Assembly: GCA_033391075.1 (NCBI GenBank) | Contig: JAWPMV010000001.1 | Span: 5,022,001-5,086,000, forward strand | Reading direction: 5' to 3' | DNA: 64,000 nt | Origin: Bacteroidia bacterium | GTDB taxonomy: Bacteria; Bacteroidota; Bacteroidia; J057 | In this document: positions 1-7,168 of the stretch, piece after piece | Numbering within the stretch: the first letter of the stretch is position 1 | Layout of the letters: every line of letters starts with the position of its first letter | Notes under the pieces: generated by a model | Database searches by the model: none | The model's input: only the letters and a program-made list of their open reading frames with translations | What the model was told of the DNA's origin: nothing | Position numbers and translations under genes: made by a program

Positions 1-1
1 A

Positions 2-418
2 CAATTTCTATTCGAAGATCAGGGGCGAGAAGTAGACAAATCCGGAAACATCCTACATAAAGATATCGGCATCTTCCTCAAGGAAGAGATCCTTGCCTAT
101 TTTAAGGAGCTTGAAATGGAGATCAATGTAAAGTACATAGATCCCAGTTACATCATTAGAAGTGCCCCTGCGACCCCTAGCGATAGTATATTTTGTAATA
201 AGCTCGGTTTGAATGCCGTACATGGGGCTATGGCAGGCAAGACGGGATTTGTAGTGGGTAGGCGAAATAATAAGTTTGTGTACTTGCCCATTGACCTGGT
301 TACCGCAGAACGGAAGAAGATCGATCTGGAAGGGGATCTTTGGCTAAATGTGCTGGAAACAACCGGTCAACCGATGAGCATGAAGAATGCTCTCTTAAAA
401 AAGAAGGCCAAGGCCTGA
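2..418 (+). CDS. pfkA: 6-phosphofructokinase, C-terminal part (5' end outside window)
   Basis: The reading frame is open from base 2, so this is the 3' end of a longer gene. The visible 138 residues carry the C-terminal signature of the phosphofructokinase family: KYIDPSYIIRS, then a Cys-containing LGLNAVHGAMAGKTGFVVG segment and a closing PIDLV stretch. This part builds the fructose-6-phosphate side of the active site; the enzyme phosphorylates fructose 6-phosphate in glycolysis. The KYIDPSYIIRS form is typical of the long ATP- or PPi-linked PFK groups rather than the short E. coli PfkA, but the residues that decide the phosphoryl donor lie upstream of the window, so the donor is unknown. 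The gene is not followed by a co-directional partner. Confidence 0.85.
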   Translation, partial: QFLFEDQGREVDKSGNILHKDIGIFLKEEILAYFKELEMEINVKYIDPSYIIRSAPATPSDSIFCNKLGLNAVHGAMAGKTGFVVGRRNNKFVYLPIDLVTAERKKIDLEGDLWLNVLETTGQPMSMKNALLKKKAKA

Positions 419-463
419 TTGAGCATCCAAATCAAGACAAGAGAAAATACGTTCTCGCTTGAG

Positions 464-491
464 ATCCCGGATATCTGATAGATACCGGGAT
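464..491. repeat. Short palindrome in intergenic DNA
   Basis: Inverted repeat with arms ATCCCGGATATCT and AGATACCGGGAT around a 3-nt loop (one base missing on the right arm). It is followed by GACAG, the kind of ending found in the intergenic palindromes near 4.5 and 41.2 kb. A second small hairpin (GAGAA/TTCTC) lies at 441-456. It could serve as a bidirectional terminator between the convergent genes, but there is no T-tract. Confidence 0.4.
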
Positions 492-577
492 GACAGCTAG
501 ATGTGATAAGATGCCTGATACTTAATTCAAGAGTCCGGATCTCAAGCTATCAGTTATAGCTACCCCAAAGGTTTATC

Positions 578-1267
578 TCACAATTCCTTGATCATAATAT
601 CTTTATAACTGGCCTCAGCAGGAGAGCCTCCATGTATCTGTACACAGATTTTTCCGCTACGCGCAATTCCTTCTTCCTCTTCCATATAATCAATCACTTG
701 CTCTCCATTGAACCAAACCTTCAGACTCGGTCCCTGACAAAGGATACGGTATTCATTAAAATCATCTTTTTTCAGGAGGGCTAAAATCTGATCAGCGTCT
801 GCTTCAGCAATAAATTTATTTCGGCGGGACTCATCATAAACCGAGGCCCAGACGGGGGTTTCTCCCGCATAACCCACATCCACCTGATAGCCAATCACCT
901 CATGATCATTGGGGATACGTTCGCTGCGAATCTGAATTCCTCCATTATTTTTATAGGGTTGAAACTTCACCTTAAGGCTCAGGTCAAAGTCTTCGAACTC
1001 CTTTTCCGTACACATGAAAAGATTGCTGGGAATTTCTTTTTCCAGACTTCCGGCAATGATCGCTTCGGCTTCAATACGAAAAAACTCTTCGGGTCCTTCC
1101 CAACCCATTAGGCTCTTTCCATCGAAAAGCGCATAGGCTTCATTTGTTGATGTTTGCGAAGGGGCTTCTTTACTTGTTTCTTTTTTCGCAGGAGAACAGG
1201 AAAGTAAAAGAGATAGGGAGAAAAGCATTCCCCATTGGATGATTTTTTGTGAGTGAGTAGTAAACAT
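578..1267 (-). CDS. DUF1080 (3-keto-disaccharide hydrolase-like) lipoprotein
   Basis: 229 aa. An SPII signal peptide ends in the lipobox LLLSC (Cys about residue 24), followed by a charged Ser/Thr linker, so the protein is probably anchored in an envelope membrane. The remainder matches the DUF1080 / 3-keto-disaccharide hydrolase family, a concanavalin-like beta-sandwich: the opening LFDGKSLMGWEG, the NNGGIQIRSE segment in the middle and the closing GKICVQIHGG. Members are found on exported carbohydrate-active proteins in Bacteroidota and Planctomycetes; some hydrolyse 3-keto-glycosides. No sugar-utilisation partner is adjacent, so the substrate is unknown. The gene is convergent with the phosphofructokinase gene. 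Confidence 0.8.
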   Translation of the reverse strand: MFTTHSQKIIQWGMLFSLSLLLSCSPAKKETSKEAPSQTSTNEAYALFDGKSLMGWEGPEEFFRIEAEAIIAGSLEKEIPSNLFMCTEKEFEDFDLSLKVKFQPYKNNGGIQIRSERIPNDHEVIGYQVDVGYAGETPVWASVYDESRRNKFIAEADADQILALLKKDDFNEYRILCQGPSLKVWFNGEQVIDYMEEEEGIARSGKICVQIHGGSPAEASYKDIMIKEL

Positions 1268-1337
1268 GCTTATGGGTTTTATACCATAAGGTCATGAAAA
1301 ACTCACAAAGTCCCATACAATGGAGAAAAATTCTAGC

Positions 1338-1820
1338 CTATATAAAGGCAATGGGTGAAATGACAGCTATAAAGAGCCCCGACATTTCCCAGTAGAAATT
1401 TGAAACAAAGAGGCCCACGAGACTCAGGATCTCTTCGGTTTCTAAGGAAACTGCTTTCCCTTTCATAGAATGACCACAAAAAGATACTTGAGTTCCTTTA
1501 TCATCATAGATCTCCCACCGAGTTTCCCATATATTTTTAAACTTCCAGTAATAGGTTTTATCTCCTATCTCTATTCGGGCTTTTGGCATCCAGCAATCAA
1601 ACTTTACCTTGCCAATGACCGAACCATCCTTCCCATCCAGAATTTCTGTTTGTTTTCGAAACACACCATAAGTATTGAACCCATAGCGATTGCCAAAAAC
1701 TTCTCCTTCTGCTGATTGTCCAAATGATTTTCCTTTCAGGAAACCGACATTATTTCCTCCTTCCATGAGTTTAAAACTGCATGACAAGAGACCTTTCTTC
1801 CAATTCAATACTGTATTCAT
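1338..1820 (-). CDS. Hypothetical protein, possibly tubby/LURP-like fold
   Basis: 160 aa, no signal peptide. The middle is made of short beta-like segments with an alternating pattern (LDGKDGSVIGKVKF, then KTYYWKF, then WEIYDDKG) reminiscent of the LURP-one/tubby C-terminal fold; this is a weak, by-eye resemblance. The last 30 residues are hydrophobic and may form one membrane segment. It is the third gene of an apparent operon (sigma factor, membrane protein, this gene) with a 10-bp gap upstream, which suggests co-expression but not a function. Confidence 0.5.
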   Translation of the reverse strand: MNTVLNWKKGLLSCSFKLMEGGNNVGFLKGKSFGQSAEGEVFGNRYGFNTYGVFRKQTEILDGKDGSVIGKVKFDCWMPKARIEIGDKTYYWKFKNIWETRWEIYDDKGTQVSFCGHSMKGKAVSLETEEILSLVGLFVSNFYWEMSGLFIAVISPIAFI

Positions 1821-1830
1821 ATCTGTAAAA

Positions 1831-2439
1831 TTATTCGATTTGATCTTCCTGCATATCTTTTAAAGCCTTGCTTACACGAGAGACATTTTTCTTATAGAAA
1901 TACATAATTCCATAGAGAAAAAAGGGTAACAGAATAAATCCTGCTAGTAAACTCTCCCCATAGTCCTGCCAGTTGTCCAGGATGTCTTTTTGAAACCAGA
2001 GTCGAGAGATAACAGGCAAAAGAAATATCGGCATAGTGAAGCTTACCCCTATGCTCATTTTTTTATAGAATCCCAGGCTTTTCTTAAAATCCTGAAAATA
2101 TTCAAGGGTCTTGCTGTAAGTATTTTTCTGCACATTGATCCGAAGCATCTGACGAACCAGCCTAACCCCTAAATAAATGGAAATGATAAGAATCGCCAGG
2201 GTAACATAGCCTCCCAATAACTCCAACCAGCTTTGAAGGCTGTGAAAATTCAGAAGCAGGTAAACTGTCATGGCCAGGGTCATGAGTAAACCTGTCGATT
2301 CGAAAAAGATGATCCTGTTCAAACCGGAACTTGATCGTTCATGAGTGATCCTTCGAATCTGCTCCTCGCTAAGGAAAGGCTGAGCAGCTCTTTGCTCACT
2401 CATCTCTTCCCAGGTATGTTTCATTTGCTCCAAATCCAT
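1831..2439 (-). CDS. Membrane protein partner of ECF sigma factor (possible anti-sigma)
   Basis: 202 aa. A short cytoplasmic N-terminus (MDLEQMKHTWEEMSEQ) is followed by four hydrophobic segments, about residues 42-62, 70-92, 126-146 and 162-182, and a basic C-terminal tail. The M-E-x-M-K-x-x-W-x-E-x-S opening recurs in Bacteroidota membrane proteins encoded directly after ECF sigma genes; they are presumed sigma regulators, although no zinc-binding anti-sigma motif (HxxxCxxC) is present. The gap to the upstream sigma gene is 2 bp, indicating translational coupling. Confidence 0.65.
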   Translation of the reverse strand: MDLEQMKHTWEEMSEQRAAQPFLSEEQIRRITHERSSSGLNRIIFFESTGLLMTLAMTVYLLLNFHSLQSWLELLGGYVTLAILIISIYLGVRLVRQMLRINVQKNTYSKTLEYFQDFKKSLGFYKKMSIGVSFTMPIFLLPVISRLWFQKDILDNWQDYGESLLAGFILLPFFLYGIMYFYKKNVSRVSKALKDMQEDQIE

Positions 2440-2441
2440 AA

Positions 2442-2933
2442 CTATGTCTGTTTTAGCATTTGGTTTTTGAGTTTTTGTTTAATTCGGGAGATTCGAGTCC
2501 CCACATTACTTTTACTTAAACCGGTGATCTCTGCAATCTCTTCATAGTTCCGATCTTCCAGATAAAGCAGGATCAAACCTTTATCCAATTTCCCCAGACT
2601 CTCAATGTGGCGATACAAAAGATTCATCCGCTCCTCCAGGGCTGGATCAAAATTCTCTCCCTGATTCAACAATTGTGCATTCAGCTCGACCTGTTTCGCT
2701 CTCTTTTTCTGCTTCCGGATATAGGTAATGCCTGTATTCATGGCTACCCTATACATCCAGGTACTTACTTTCGCCTCACCTCTATATTTCTTCCATGCTT
2801 TCCACAACTGCAAAACGATCTCCTGGTACAGATCAAGGCGATCCTCTCGGGCCTGAGCGTAGATGCTCGAGACCTTGTAAATGATGCCCTCATTCTCTCG
2901 AATTATCTGTACAAATTTTTCTTCCTGATCCAT
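2442..2933 (-). CDS. ECF-type RNA polymerase sigma factor
   Basis: 163 aa from the ATG (a TTG codon lies just upstream in frame). Region 2 is visible as EDRLDLYQEIVLQLWKAWKK followed by KVSTWMYRVAMNTGITYIRK (about residues 30-75). Region 4 is the C-terminal helix-turn-helix YEEIAEITGLSKSNVGTRI, which reads the -35 element. Such factors redirect RNA polymerase in response to an envelope or metabolic cue. It heads the three-gene operon running down to 1338. Target promoters are not evident here. Confidence 0.9.
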   Translation of the reverse strand: MDQEEKFVQIIRENEGIIYKVSSIYAQAREDRLDLYQEIVLQLWKAWKKYRGEAKVSTWMYRVAMNTGITYIRKQKKRAKQVELNAQLLNQGENFDPALEERMNLLYRHIESLGKLDKGLILLYLEDRNYEEIAEITGLSKSNVGTRISRIKQKLKNQMLKQT

Positions 2934-2999
2934 CAAATGAGATCGTTTATTCTATTAGTCTATGAAGTTGAGGAAAAAATCACAAAGGGGGGAGAAAAT

Positions 3000-3100
3000 G
3001 TGTTCTGGTGTTCCGGTGTTCCGGTGTTCTGGTGTTCTGGTGTTCTGGTAGACGAATTACAAAAACATGAACACGAGAACACTTGAACACTTGAACACGA
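3000..3100. repeat. Facing octamer arrays (GTGTTCYG x6 / GAACACNN x4)
   Basis: Six consecutive 8-bp units GTGTTC(T/C)G run from 3000 to 3047. After 21 bp, four units GAACAC(GA/TT) run from 3069 to 3100, the reverse complement of the same core. The whole could fold into a long hairpin. It lies between divergently transcribed genes (sigma operon and ankyrin gene). A related pair of arrays occurs at 51598-51674. Confidence 0.85.
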
Positions 3101-3214
3101 TTCCTTATCTTCGATAAAGTGCCCGGGGACACTCCTCATCGCGGAAAGGTCTGAGACCACCCTCTTTTATTTAGCGAATGGCCTGTAGGGCGAAGCAGGC
3201 ATTATACTAGCATT

Positions 3215-4441
3215 ATGGCTAATGAAAGACATATTCCGCATCACGCACATCCGGATCAGTTTAAGAAACAAGCAAAGGAACTGCTGAAACAGTTTCGTTC
3301 CGGTGATGCACGAGCTGTGGAGCTTTTTACGGCGTTTCATCCCAAGCTTCCTATCTCAAATCCCAAACTTGCAGATGCCCAAATGGTCATCGCCCGTCAA
3401 TTTGGACAGCAAAACTGGAAGCATTTATTGGAATCGGTGGAAAGTGTAGATCGATTCAGGCAACTCATGGGATATTTTTCAACGGATGATAAGATAGCAG
3501 CTAAAGATTTACTCTATGCTTACCCTCAATTGCTTAAACGCAAGGATTTGTTGGGAAGGGCAGTCAGACATGGAAAGTCAGTTGCTATGCTGAAACTGAT
3601 CCATGAGATAAGCGAAGGAGATGTTCAAGATGCTCTGGGCTATCTGGTGTATGAATTGAAAGAGGATATGGCCGAATACCTGTTAAAACAGGGCGCTCGT
3701 TTTGAGAAGATGGAGGTTTTGCCAGGAAGTGAAGTTTTGAATTCGGAAGTGATGGAATTTGCCCTCGGAAGGATGCAATTAAAAGACTTTCCGGATATGG
3801 CAAAAGCCAGCATTGCTATGCTCCTTTCCACCTACTGCCGAAATCCTAAAGAAAAACATCTCTGCCTGAAGCTAATAGAGGAAGAGGGATTTTTACTACA
3901 GGACACAGCAGTAATGGCCTTGCACAAAGGAGACCTAAAAAGCCTAAAAAAACAGCTTCAAGCCGATCCCGCCTTGTTTAGGACAGTTTTTCGTGAGCAA
4001 GATATTTATCCCCCTTATTACGGCATAAAGGCCGGAGATGGCCTGCATTTGGCTCCTCTGGAGGGAGCCGGGCTTATTCATATGGCCGTTGAATACGACG
4101 AAAGAGAGCTATTGAAGTGGATGTTGGAGGAAGGAGCAGATCCCAATTTCAGAGCGGCCATAGATGCTGATGGATTTGGCGGTCATACTCCGCTCTTTCA
4201 TACAAGCGTTTCTTATACCTTCCCCGATAGTAGTAAGGCAAAAGCTTTGTTGCAGGCAGGAGCTGATCCCACTATTAAAACTACTCTCAGAAAACAATTG
4301 CGGTACATGGGACAGCGGCATTTGGAGAAAATGTATCAATTTGAAGCAGTGACCGCTGTCGAGTTTGCCCGACAATTTCAGGTGCAGGCATGGGTGAGTC
4401 ATGCGAGTATAGCGGTGATTGAGGATCAGCAGAGGAAATAG
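3215..4441 (+). CDS. Ankyrin-repeat protein
   Basis: 408 aa, no signal peptide, so probably cytoplasmic. Residues 1-75 form a conserved opening (HHAHPDQFKKQAKELLKQF, then ARQFGQQNWKHLLESV) often seen at the start of bacterial ankyrin proteins. The rest contains degenerate ankyrin units; the clearest are GLIHMAVEYDERELLKWMLE with GADPNF and, after HTPLFHT, KALLQAGADPTIK near the C-terminus. Ankyrin repeats are protein-binding scaffolds; no enzyme domain is attached. It is a single-gene unit, divergent from the sigma operon across the octamer repeats. Role unknown. Confidence 0.75.
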   Translation: MANERHIPHHAHPDQFKKQAKELLKQFRSGDARAVELFTAFHPKLPISNPKLADAQMVIARQFGQQNWKHLLESVESVDRFRQLMGYFSTDDKIAAKDLLYAYPQLLKRKDLLGRAVRHGKSVAMLKLIHEISEGDVQDALGYLVYELKEDMAEYLLKQGARFEKMEVLPGSEVLNSEVMEFALGRMQLKDFPDMAKASIAMLLSTYCRNPKEKHLCLKLIEEEGFLLQDTAVMALHKGDLKSLKKQLQADPALFRTVFREQDIYPPYYGIKAGDGLHLAPLEGAGLIHMAVEYDERELLKWMLEEGADPNFRAAIDADGFGGHTPLFHTSVSYTFPDSSKAKALLQAGADPTIKTTLRKQLRYMGQRHLEKMYQFEAVTAVEFARQFQVQAWVSHASIAVIEDQQRK

Positions 4442-4469
4442 TTTACTCCTCACATTCCCAACATTTCAC

Positions 4470-4590
4470 AAAACAGATTGTCATTGCTAGCCTTTGATAA
4501 AGGCGAAGCAATCCCCTTAGCTCAAATAGTTATTCATAGTCAAGGGGATTGCCGCGCCGGAGTTTCCGGCTCGCAATGACAGGCTGTTTT
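4470..4590. repeat. REP-like intergenic palindrome (nested arms)
   Basis: Outer arms 4470-4492 and 4568-4590 match as inverted repeats with about three mismatches in 23 bp, and contain TGTCATTGC and GCAATGACA. Inner arms 4501-4517 and 4541-4557 (GGCGAAGCAATCCCCTT and its complement) match with two mismatches. The GTCATTGCNAG...GAAGCAATCCC layout is known from repetitive extragenic palindromes in several bacterial genomes. It sits between the convergent ankyrin and HD-hydrolase genes and ends in a T-run, so it may also terminate transcription. Confidence 0.75.
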
Positions 4591-4616
4591 TTCTCGATAA
4601 TTTTTCAAAAGACTGC

Positions 4617-5150
4617 TTACAAATACTGCTTATAAGCTTCAATTTTAGCGGCAAGTCGACTTTCCAGGTACTCATTCTTCCCCTTAAGCCTGGCCAGGAT
4701 TAGTATTGCCTCCTCTCGGTAGCTAGCAGCCTTTTCTTTGGTCCAGTGATAAGGAGGTCCTTGCAGATTGGTGATTCGATCAGCCAGTTTTACAATCCCT
4801 GCCTCTTTATCACAAGCATTTATACGCTTCAGGCTATCTTCCATTTGTTCTTGCTTCGTAGAAAGGTTTTTGTTTTTGCTTAAAGCCGAAACAGCTTTCG
4901 CGACCTTTCCCCCAAAATTTTCCGCTACCTCATCAAAGGTTGCTGCTGTGTCCTCTATGGTATCATGGAGAATGGCTGTCTGTACAGCCAGTTCCAAATC
5001 AAAATCCGGTGTTGCAGCATGGGACTGAAGCACTTCCATGGCCACATTGGATATATGCAAAAGGTAATTGGCGGAAGAACCGGGCACTTGTTGATTTGCA
5101 TGTTTTTCCCCGGCAAATTTCAGGGCTTTCTGATAGATCTCCTGTATCAT
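4617..5150 (-). CDS. Small alarmone hydrolase-like HD-domain protein (SpoT/MESH1 type)
   Basis: 177 aa. The HD phosphohydrolase fold of the RelA/SpoT/MESH1 group is visible: an N-terminal helix with HANQQVPGSSANYLLHISNV, the metal-binding HDTIEDT (HD pair near residue 62) and VKLADRITNL near residue 120, the usual nucleotide-facing segment. The synthetase and regulatory TGS/ACT domains of full SpoT are absent, matching single-domain hydrolases that remove pyrophosphate from (p)ppGpp or act on NADPH-like nucleotides. It lies 6 bp downstream of the MerR-family gene and is probably co-transcribed with it, an unusual pairing. Confidence 0.8.
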   Translation of the reverse strand: MIQEIYQKALKFAGEKHANQQVPGSSANYLLHISNVAMEVLQSHAATPDFDLELAVQTAILHDTIEDTAATFDEVAENFGGKVAKAVSALSKNKNLSTKQEQMEDSLKRINACDKEAGIVKLADRITNLQGPPYHWTKEKAASYREEAILILARLKGKNEYLESRLAAKIEAYKQYL

Positions 5151-5156
5151 CGATAT

Positions 5157-5531
5157 TTATATTTCCAGCATTTCCTTGCAGTTTCCCTGACAAGAGTCCG
5201 CCACATGTTTCAGCTTTGCTTCCATCTTCTGCAATTCTTTGATCTTTTCTTCAAGGGCTTTCATTTTTCTGTTCATAAGCTCAGACAAAGAAGTACATTG
5301 AAGGCCTTCTTGTTCGTCCAATAAGAAAAGCTCCTCGATTTCCTTCAGCGTAAACCCAAAGCTTTTGAGCTGACGGATTGCAAAAAGTCGCTCGATCATA
5401 GCCTGATCATAAATACGATAATTGCTTTCTCCTAAAGCCCTCTGCTTTCTCTCAATCAATCCTATCTTTTCATACCACCTCAGGGTATCGGCTGAAAAAC
5501 CGGTCAGTTTCGAGACTTCTCCTATTCGCAT
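5157..5531 (-). CDS. MerR-family transcriptional regulator, likely metal- or thiol-responsive
   Basis: 124 aa, normal length for the family. The N-terminal winged helix-turn-helix reads MRIGEVSKLTGFSADTLRWY with the following YEKIGLI wing; a long dimerisation helix covers about residues 80-112. Cysteines are at 79, 114 and 118. The 35-residue spacing of the first two equals that of the metal-ligand cysteines in MerR (82/117) and ZntR (79/114), so a soft-metal or thiol signal is likely. It is divergent from the gene at 5602, with a perfect palindrome in the shared promoter region, and is followed after 6 bp by the alarmone hydrolase gene. Confidence 0.88.
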   Translation of the reverse strand: MRIGEVSKLTGFSADTLRWYEKIGLIERKQRALGESNYRIYDQAMIERLFAIRQLKSFGFTLKEIEELFLLDEQEGLQCTSLSELMNRKMKALEEKIKELQKMEAKLKHVADSCQGNCKEMLEI

Positions 5532-5550
5532 AAAAAAAATGAATTTTTCC

Positions 5551-5581
5551 TTGACTCTGGAGTATACTCCATGCCTTAGCT
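5551..5581 (+). promoter_or_regulatory. MerR-type operator/promoter with 14-bp palindrome
   Basis: The perfect palindrome TGGAGTATACTCCA occupies 5558-5571. It lies downstream of TTGACT (5551-5556); 19 bp after that hexamer is TTAGCT (5576-5581). A dyad inside an over-long 19-bp spacer is the hallmark of MerR-family promoters, where the activator untwists the DNA. The hexamers follow the proteobacterial sigma70 pattern rather than the Bacteroidota TTG/TAnnTTTG pattern, so the -10 assignment is tentative; the palindrome itself is certain. It faces the gene at 5602 and lies 26 bp upstream of the MerR start codon. Confidence 0.75.
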
Positions 5582-5601
5582 TAGCCTAAAAATACAAAGA
5601 C

Positions 5602-6003
5602 ATGAAAAGAATCCTGAATTTTTCAATCGCTTTCCTTTGGCTCGGCCTTACCATAAGCTTTGCTCAAAGTACAGATTCCCCCAAAAAATCAAATACCATG
5701 GATAGTCAATTATTAGTTTGCAAATTAAATGGGCCGGAACTGATCCAAAGAAAACAAGCCCTTCAAAAAGAAGTATTCAGCCAGATGATTTCTTATGAGG
5801 AATTGGACAAAGGATTTCTTTTCCGATTCGATTTCGAAGAAAACTTCCTCCTCAAACTGACTGATTATATGCTAGCCGAAAAGAAATGCTGCCCCTTCTT
5901 TCAGTATGAGTTGAAGATCAGAGCTCATGCAGAGGGTTTGGAATTGAGAGTTTCGGGAGAGGGAAAGGCGAAGGAGATGTTGAGGAGTTTGATGGAGGAC
6001 TAA
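5602..6003 (+). CDS. Small exported protein with CCPFF motif, MerR-linked
   Basis: 133 aa. A signal peptide (residues 1-22, ending SFAQS) precedes a compact domain that begins MDSQLLVCKLNGPELIQRK and contains the conserved KKCCPFFQYEL segment (about residues 98-108). Small proteins with such an E/K-x-CCPF core are often encoded beside MerR-type regulators and in mercury-resistance-like loci, where the vicinal cysteines could bind a soft metal; that functional link is inference. An internal ATG at 5698 would give a cytoplasmic version without the signal peptide. Expression is presumably controlled from the palindrome at 5558-5571. Confidence 0.7.
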   Translation: MKRILNFSIAFLWLGLTISFAQSTDSPKKSNTMDSQLLVCKLNGPELIQRKQALQKEVFSQMISYEELDKGFLFRFDFEENFLLKLTDYMLAEKKCCPFFQYELKIRAHAEGLELRVSGEGKAKEMLRSLMED

Positions 6004-6004
6004 G

Positions 6005-6036
6005 GTGTTGTAGTGTTGTAGTGTTGTAGTGTTGTA
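6005..6036. repeat. Tandem octamer GTGTTGTA x4
   Basis: Four perfect 8-bp copies of GTGTTGTA immediately follow the stop codon of the CCPFF gene. Unlike the arrays at 3.0 and 51.6 kb, there is no facing inverted array nearby. The unit length is the same as theirs and the first five bases, GTGTT, are shared. Confidence 0.85.
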
Positions 6037-6208
6037 GTGCTTATCAATTTTTCCTTTCGCTGATTCTTGTTTTTCAGCTCTCTTCTCAATGATATCTGAT
6101 ATTCTGGAGAGATGGAAGCTAAATAGGTCAATCCCCAAAGACAGATTCGCGGGCTTGCAATCTCAGGTAGAATTCGAGAACTTATAGAAAAGGATTAATA
6201 CTACTACA

Positions 6209-7168
6209 ATGAGCTTCTTTAAAGCCTGGGCCATCGTTATGGCCCTGATTTTCTTCAATAGTACCGCCTTTCTTTTTGGCCAGAAAGTCAGTTATTCTCC
6301 GGAAGAAATAAGGACATTAAGTCCGGAATGGAAAGGAGAACGATTAGCAGATGGTAGGCCTAAAGTTTCCGATGAGCTTCTGGAACGGCTAAAACTTGTC
6401 ACCCATGAAGAAGCATGGGCGGTGATGAAAAATGCCAATTATAAATTTCAGTACACCGAGGATTGGCTCGTGATCAATCCAGAAGGCGTTTTGGTAGGGA
6501 GGGCGCTGACCGCAGTATTTATGCCAGGCCGTCCTGACGTACACAGAGTCATTGACAGCATCGGGCATGCCGAAGGGAGAATTAAATCTCAGAATTCATG
6601 GCCGGTAGATCAATTGCAAGCGGGTGATGTTTATGTGGGCGATCAGTTTGGGCTTCATGTCAATGGTCCTACTATCGGAGATAATCTCGGGAATGCCATT
6701 TTCGCCAACTCAGGCAAGGGGATTGTTTACAATGGAGCGATCCGGGATATAGAAGGTCTGCGAGAAATCGAGGGGTTCACAGCCTTTGTCAGGAGTTACC
6801 ATCCCTCACATCATTTGAATAATCCTGATGGACAACTCAATACTACACTGGTAGGGATCAATATTCCCACCCGGATTGGAGATGTAATGGTTATGCCGGG
6901 CGACATTGTTTTGGGAAAGGAAGGAGGTGTGAGTTTTATTCCCCCTCATTTAGTTGAGAAGGTGGTTAAAACCTCAGAGATTGTAAGACTTCGAGACATG
7001 TTTGGGCACCAACGCTTAAAAGAAAAAACCTATACGGCAGGTCAAATCGATAATCGATGGACTGCAGAGATCGAAAAGGATTTTTCAAAATGGCTTAACG
7101 AACACATTGATGAACTCCCTGTTCCAAAAGCTCAGATCCAAGAATTACTTAAAGAAAGAACCTGGTAA
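6209..7168 (+). CDS. RraA-family aldolase-like protein, exported
   Basis: 319 aa, longer than the usual ~160-230 aa because of an added N-terminal signal peptide (residues 1-24, ending AFLFG) and flanking helices. The core matches the RraA / 4-hydroxy-4-methyl-2-oxoglutarate aldolase fold: AGDVYVGDQFG, then GDNLGNAIFANSGKGIVYNG, the following AIRDIEGL, and GDVMVMPGDIVLG. In the aldolase branch these segments bind Mg2+ and a keto-acid. The canonical GxxxD..R..G order is altered (IYNGAIRDIEG), so activity cannot be assumed. The stop overlaps the start of the next gene (TAATG), so the two are translationally coupled and probably act on the same exported acid sugar. Confidence 0.8.
   Translation: MSFFKAWAIVMALIFFNSTAFLFGQKVSYSPEEIRTLSPEWKGERLADGRPKVSDELLERLKLVTHEEAWAVMKNANYKFQYTEDWLVINPEGVLVGRALTAVFMPGRPDVHRVIDSIGHAEGRIKSQNSWPVDQLQAGDVYVGDQFGLHVNGPTIGDNLGNAIFANSGKGIVYNGAIRDIEGLREIEGFTAFVRSYHPSHHLNNPDGQLNTTLVGINIPTRIGDVMVMPGDIVLGKEGGVSFIPPHLVEKVVKTSEIVRLRDMFGHQRLKEKTYTAGQIDNRWTAEIEKDFSKWLNEHIDELPVPKAQIQELLKERTW

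Noticed and set aside
3000-3100. Octamer arrays as a CRISPR array
   Set aside because: Units are 8 bp with no unique spacers and no cas genes nearby.
2960-3160. Minus-strand ORF translating as repeated NTxTPEHQ units
   Set aside because: It is the conceptual translation of the octamer array; the same happens at 51376-51648.
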